DNA of 61,030 bases, taken from Bacteroidales bacterium. Its GTDB lineage: Bacteria; Bacteroidota; Bacteroidia; Bacteroidales; UBA932. The notes under the pieces are model-generated. The model saw nothing but the letters and a program-made list of their open reading frames with translations, had not been told where the DNA came from and did not search any database. Location: NCBI GenBank assembly GCA_022653735.1, contig JALCSU010000010.1, positions 1-61,030 on the forward strand, in the 5' to 3' direction. Positions within the stretch are counted from its first letter, which is position 1. Every line of letters begins with the position of its first letter. Below, in pieces: positions 58,745-61,030 of the stretch. A program made the translations under genes and the position numbers.

Positions 58745-60841
58745 TTAATAGAATCTAGCCCTGTGATCTTTCACGTCAGCATCGTTGATCATGACAGGAA
58801 GTATCATCTGAGATGCGTAAGAATTCATCTGAGCCAAGTTATTCTTAGCGTCTTCCTCGGTATAGAACGAACCCGTATCGCGAGACTTCACAACGTAAAT
58901 ATAAGTCCCTATCGTTCCGGCAAGAGGACCGCACAGTTTACCCTCCGGTGCAACTGAAGCTGCCCCAATGAATTTTGGATCAAGGCCTTGGCCAGCCATA
59001 GAAGCGAACCTGACATCTACGTCCGTGCTTAATGAAGCATGAAGCGTGTCCGCTATGGTCTGCAGGTCAGAAATGCCTTTAATTTTGTCCGCTACTTTTT
59101 CAGCATCCTTCTCGCTAGCCTTCTCTGCATAGAGCTGCTGGCGGATGGCGCTGCTAACTTCTTTCAGATCTGCAATGCCTTCCTTGTGTACGCCTGTTAC
59201 AGCGACAACGAAGAAATACTTGTTGTCTACGGTAATGATGTCTGAAACCTTGCCTGCTTTGTTATCAAATGCCCATCTGGTTACTTCCTTGGCATTGGAA
59301 ATTGTTCCGTACGTAGAAGTAGACTCCAGCACATTAGACATAGGATGCGAATATACGCCAAGGGTGTCAACCGCAGCCCTATAATTCTTATATCCGCCCT
59401 TAGCGAGGCCTGCGAACTTGCTAGCCTTCGAGAAATATTGATTGAAAGTCTCACTGCTGGCAACAGCCGTCTTCTCAAGAATTGCAACCTGCTTTTTAGC
59501 GATAGGAGCAGTCTTTTTCTCTACCTCAACGATGTGAGTGCCATACTGAGTCTTCAGGATGAAAGGCTCGCCTGTTTTTGCAGTAAGCACGGACTCGAAA
59601 CCAGGTATCATCATATTCTGAGTCAGCCAGCCAATGTTGCCTTGAACTCCGCCCTCTGCGCTTCTGGTGTCAGCAGAATATTGTGAAGCAAGGTTAGAGA
59701 AATTCTCTCCGCCCTTCAGCGCTGCCAGCAAGCTGTCTGCCTTAGAGGCATCGTTTCCCTGCAGAAGGATGTGCTTTACATAAGCAGAATCTGGAATCTG
59801 CTCTGTAGCCATTACCCTAGCCGTGTAGAATACATTGTCAGCCTTAACTATAGGTGAAGCACCTTCCTGGTCGCTGAATACGAAATCGTTGATGTCCTTA
59901 TTGATCGTGGTCAGCTCGCCAGATTTATACCAATAATCAGAAAGCGCACGCTCTGAATTCTTAGCAAGGAACGACTTCATATCTTCTTTCGAAGTTGTCT
60001 TGAACTCCTCATACACGTCAGCCACAGCCTTATTCGCAGCCTCTACGTCTGCATCGGAAGGCTGAACCTCGTATACGACATATTCAATGTCCCTGGAATC
60101 CTGCTGCTTGAACATCTTCTTATGGTCATCGTAATATTTCTTTATCTCAGCATCGCTCACTTTAACGGTGGAATCCTGCTGGAAAGACATAGGAACCATT
60201 ACGAAGTCGACCTTGGTGGTATTGTTATTCTCTGCGATAGCCCTTTTTAGCATGAGAGGGTTCTGGAAATTGCTGCTAGTGAAAAGAGAGCCATATTTTG
60301 CATAGAACTGCTGGGTGTAAACAGTGTTCTGAATATAGTCCCAATACTCTTTGAGCCTTCCAGTATTGTCCTGGCTGATGCCATTGATGAGATTCATCAC
60401 GGCATCTTTGCTGAAATTGCCATTCTCATCTTGGAAAGCAGGATTGTTGCTGATGATAGGCGAAACCATGTCTCCAGTGAGCAGGGCTTGCATTTCTTCA
60501 TTGCCTACTCTGATTCCAGCAGCCTTTGCCTTCTTCGTGAAGAGGTATTTGTCAATGAGAGACTGCCAGGCGGCGTTACGAATCTGCTGTTGCTGCTGTT
60601 CTGTCTGGGCAGACTGGCCAGTGACCATTTCGTTAATCGTCGTGAATCTTTCTACGTCTTGCTGGAAATCAGTGTAAGGAATAGCCTTTCCATTGATGTT
60701 TCCAACATCATTCCTGCTAGACATTGCTTGGAATGCCGATTCCAGCGTACCAGGATCGATGATAAATGACAAAAGCGCCAGAGCGATGATGATGGACACC
60801 GCAAGCCCGGCCTTTTCGCGAGTTTTTTGAAGAATCGCCAT
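58745..60841 (-). CDS. PpiD/SurA-type periplasmic peptidyl-prolyl isomerase and chaperone
   Basis: 698 residues. One N-terminal membrane anchor (about residues 12-32: LAVSIIIALALLSFII) leads to a SurA_N-like chaperone region with FTTINEMVTGQSAQ and an SLIDKYLFTKKAKAAGI helix. A parvulin (PpiC) domain lies at about residues 345-440 (YVKHILLQGNDASKADSLLA; GNIGWLTQNMMIPGFE). Then comes a second, degenerate PpiC-like region. It should assist folding of exported and outer-membrane proteins. The start at ATG 60841 matches homologues that begin MAxLQKxRxKxG. Confidence 0.93.
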   Translation of the reverse strand: MAILQKTREKAGLAVSIIIALALLSFIIDPGTLESAFQAMSSRNDVGNINGKAIPYTDFQQDVERFTTINEMVTGQSAQTEQQQQQIRNAAWQSLIDKYLFTKKAKAAGIRVGNEEMQALLTGDMVSPIISNNPAFQDENGNFSKDAVMNLINGISQDNTGRLKEYWDYIQNTVYTQQFYAKYGSLFTSSNFQNPLMLKRAIAENNNTTKVDFVMVPMSFQQDSTVKVSDAEIKKYYDDHKKMFKQQDSRDIEYVVYEVQPSDADVEAANKAVADVYEEFKTTSKEDMKSFLAKNSERALSDYWYKSGELTTINKDINDFVFSDQEGASPIVKADNVFYTARVMATEQIPDSAYVKHILLQGNDASKADSLLAALKGGENFSNLASQYSADTRSAEGGVQGNIGWLTQNMMIPGFESVLTAKTGEPFILKTQYGTHIVEVEKKTAPIAKKQVAILEKTAVASSETFNQYFSKASKFAGLAKGGYKNYRAAVDTLGVYSHPMSNVLESTSTYGTISNAKEVTRWAFDNKAGKVSDIITVDNKYFFVVAVTGVHKEGIADLKEVSSAIRQQLYAEKASEKDAEKVADKIKGISDLQTIADTLHASLSTDVDVRFASMAGQGLDPKFIGAASVAPEGKLCGPLAGTIGTYIYVVKSRDTGSFYTEEDAKNNLAQMNSYASQMILPVMINDADVKDHRARFY

Positions 60842-60928
60842 GAGTTATGCTATTTTATTTTTTATTCAAAACGTTATGGGGTGCGAAGATAGTGATTTTA
60901 ATTTAATTAGTCAATCCTTAACAACTGC

Positions 60929-61030
60929 CTATTGCGCAGTTTGTAATTTATATTGAGGATCTCCGAAGAGGATTTGCAACAAGACAAATAAAGTCTTTGC
61001 GCTCTTCTTTGCAAGGTCCTTCATCATTTT
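60929..61030 (-). other. Possible 3' end of a gene entering from the right edge
   Basis: On the minus strand a frame open from the window edge codes a lysine-rich tail (MMKDLAKKSAKTLFVLLQ..) and stops with TAG at 60931-60929. It could be the C-terminus of a gene beyond the window, 87 bp before the PpiD-like gene, or a chance frame. No family can be seen in about 33 residues. Confidence 0.25.

Noticed and set aside
1..61030. CRISPR arrays, tRNA or rRNA genes, prophage or conjugative modules
   Set aside because: No regularly spaced repeats, cloverleaf-like segments, rRNA-like sequence or phage/transfer genes were found; the only mobile-type genes are the Y1 transposase and the Rpn nuclease.

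Overview
The window is a chromosomal segment of a Bacteroidota bacterium, most likely a gut-type member of the Bacteroidales. It has three SusC/SusD pairs, an ECF sigma/FecR pair feeding an STN-bearing SusC, many short-signal lipoproteins, a type IX secretion C-terminal domain, and Bacteroidetes promoters (TTTG - about 20 bp - TAnnTTTG). Base composition is close to balanced. I see no rRNA, tRNA, CRISPR or prophage. The genus cannot be decided from the sequence alone.

Layout. (1) 1-5.8 kb: the 5' part of a GH127 arabinofuranosidase, an M3 dipeptidyl carboxypeptidase, and a Y1/RAYT-type transposase gene bracketed by two 150-bp elements that differ at one base and have inverted ends. (2) 5.8-14 kb: a tight five-gene minus-strand operon of a BACON/OB-fold lipoprotein, a BACON-NUC1 nuclease lipoprotein, an EEP nuclease/phosphatase lipoprotein, a TonB-dependent receptor and a DUF5689 lipoprotein. 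I read it as a candidate surface system for digesting and importing extracellular nucleic acid. (3) 14-17 kb: a divergent subtilase with adhesin-like repeats and a T9SS C-terminal domain. (4) 17.1-17.7 kb and 45.1-45.8 kb: two copies of a dps gene inside a 674-bp direct repeat that includes promoter, PerR-like operators and terminator. (5) 17.8-22.6 kb: a SusD and a SusC broken by one in-frame amber codon. (6) 22.9-27.5 kb: an operon of Na/Pi cotransporter, thioredoxin-fold lipoprotein, galM and thyA. (7) 27.5-30.7 kb: a large predicted metallopeptidase-propeller-barrel protein. (8) 30.7-40.3 kb: an ECF-sigma/FecR-controlled SusCD locus with a DUF1735/discoidin-like lipoprotein and a DUF4855 protein. 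(9) 40.7-52.6 kb: an Rpn-type nuclease, a GH106-like rhamnosidase, an MBL-fold protein and a third SusCD pair; the rhamnosidase and MBL genes share an upstream regulatory element. (10) 52.7-61 kb: a UPF0324 transporter, a small membrane protein, a CpXC protein, galK, a second EEP protein, ychF and a PpiD-like chaperone.

The genes mainly describe a surface nutrient-acquisition lifestyle: three glycan-uptake loci, one probable nucleic-acid-uptake locus, galactose entry enzymes (galM, galK) and peroxide/iron protection (dps). The most striking sequence-level signal is the hexamer GAATAT (or its complement), roughly nine-fold over-represented in the first 10 kb, in coding and non-coding DNA and in several reading frames.
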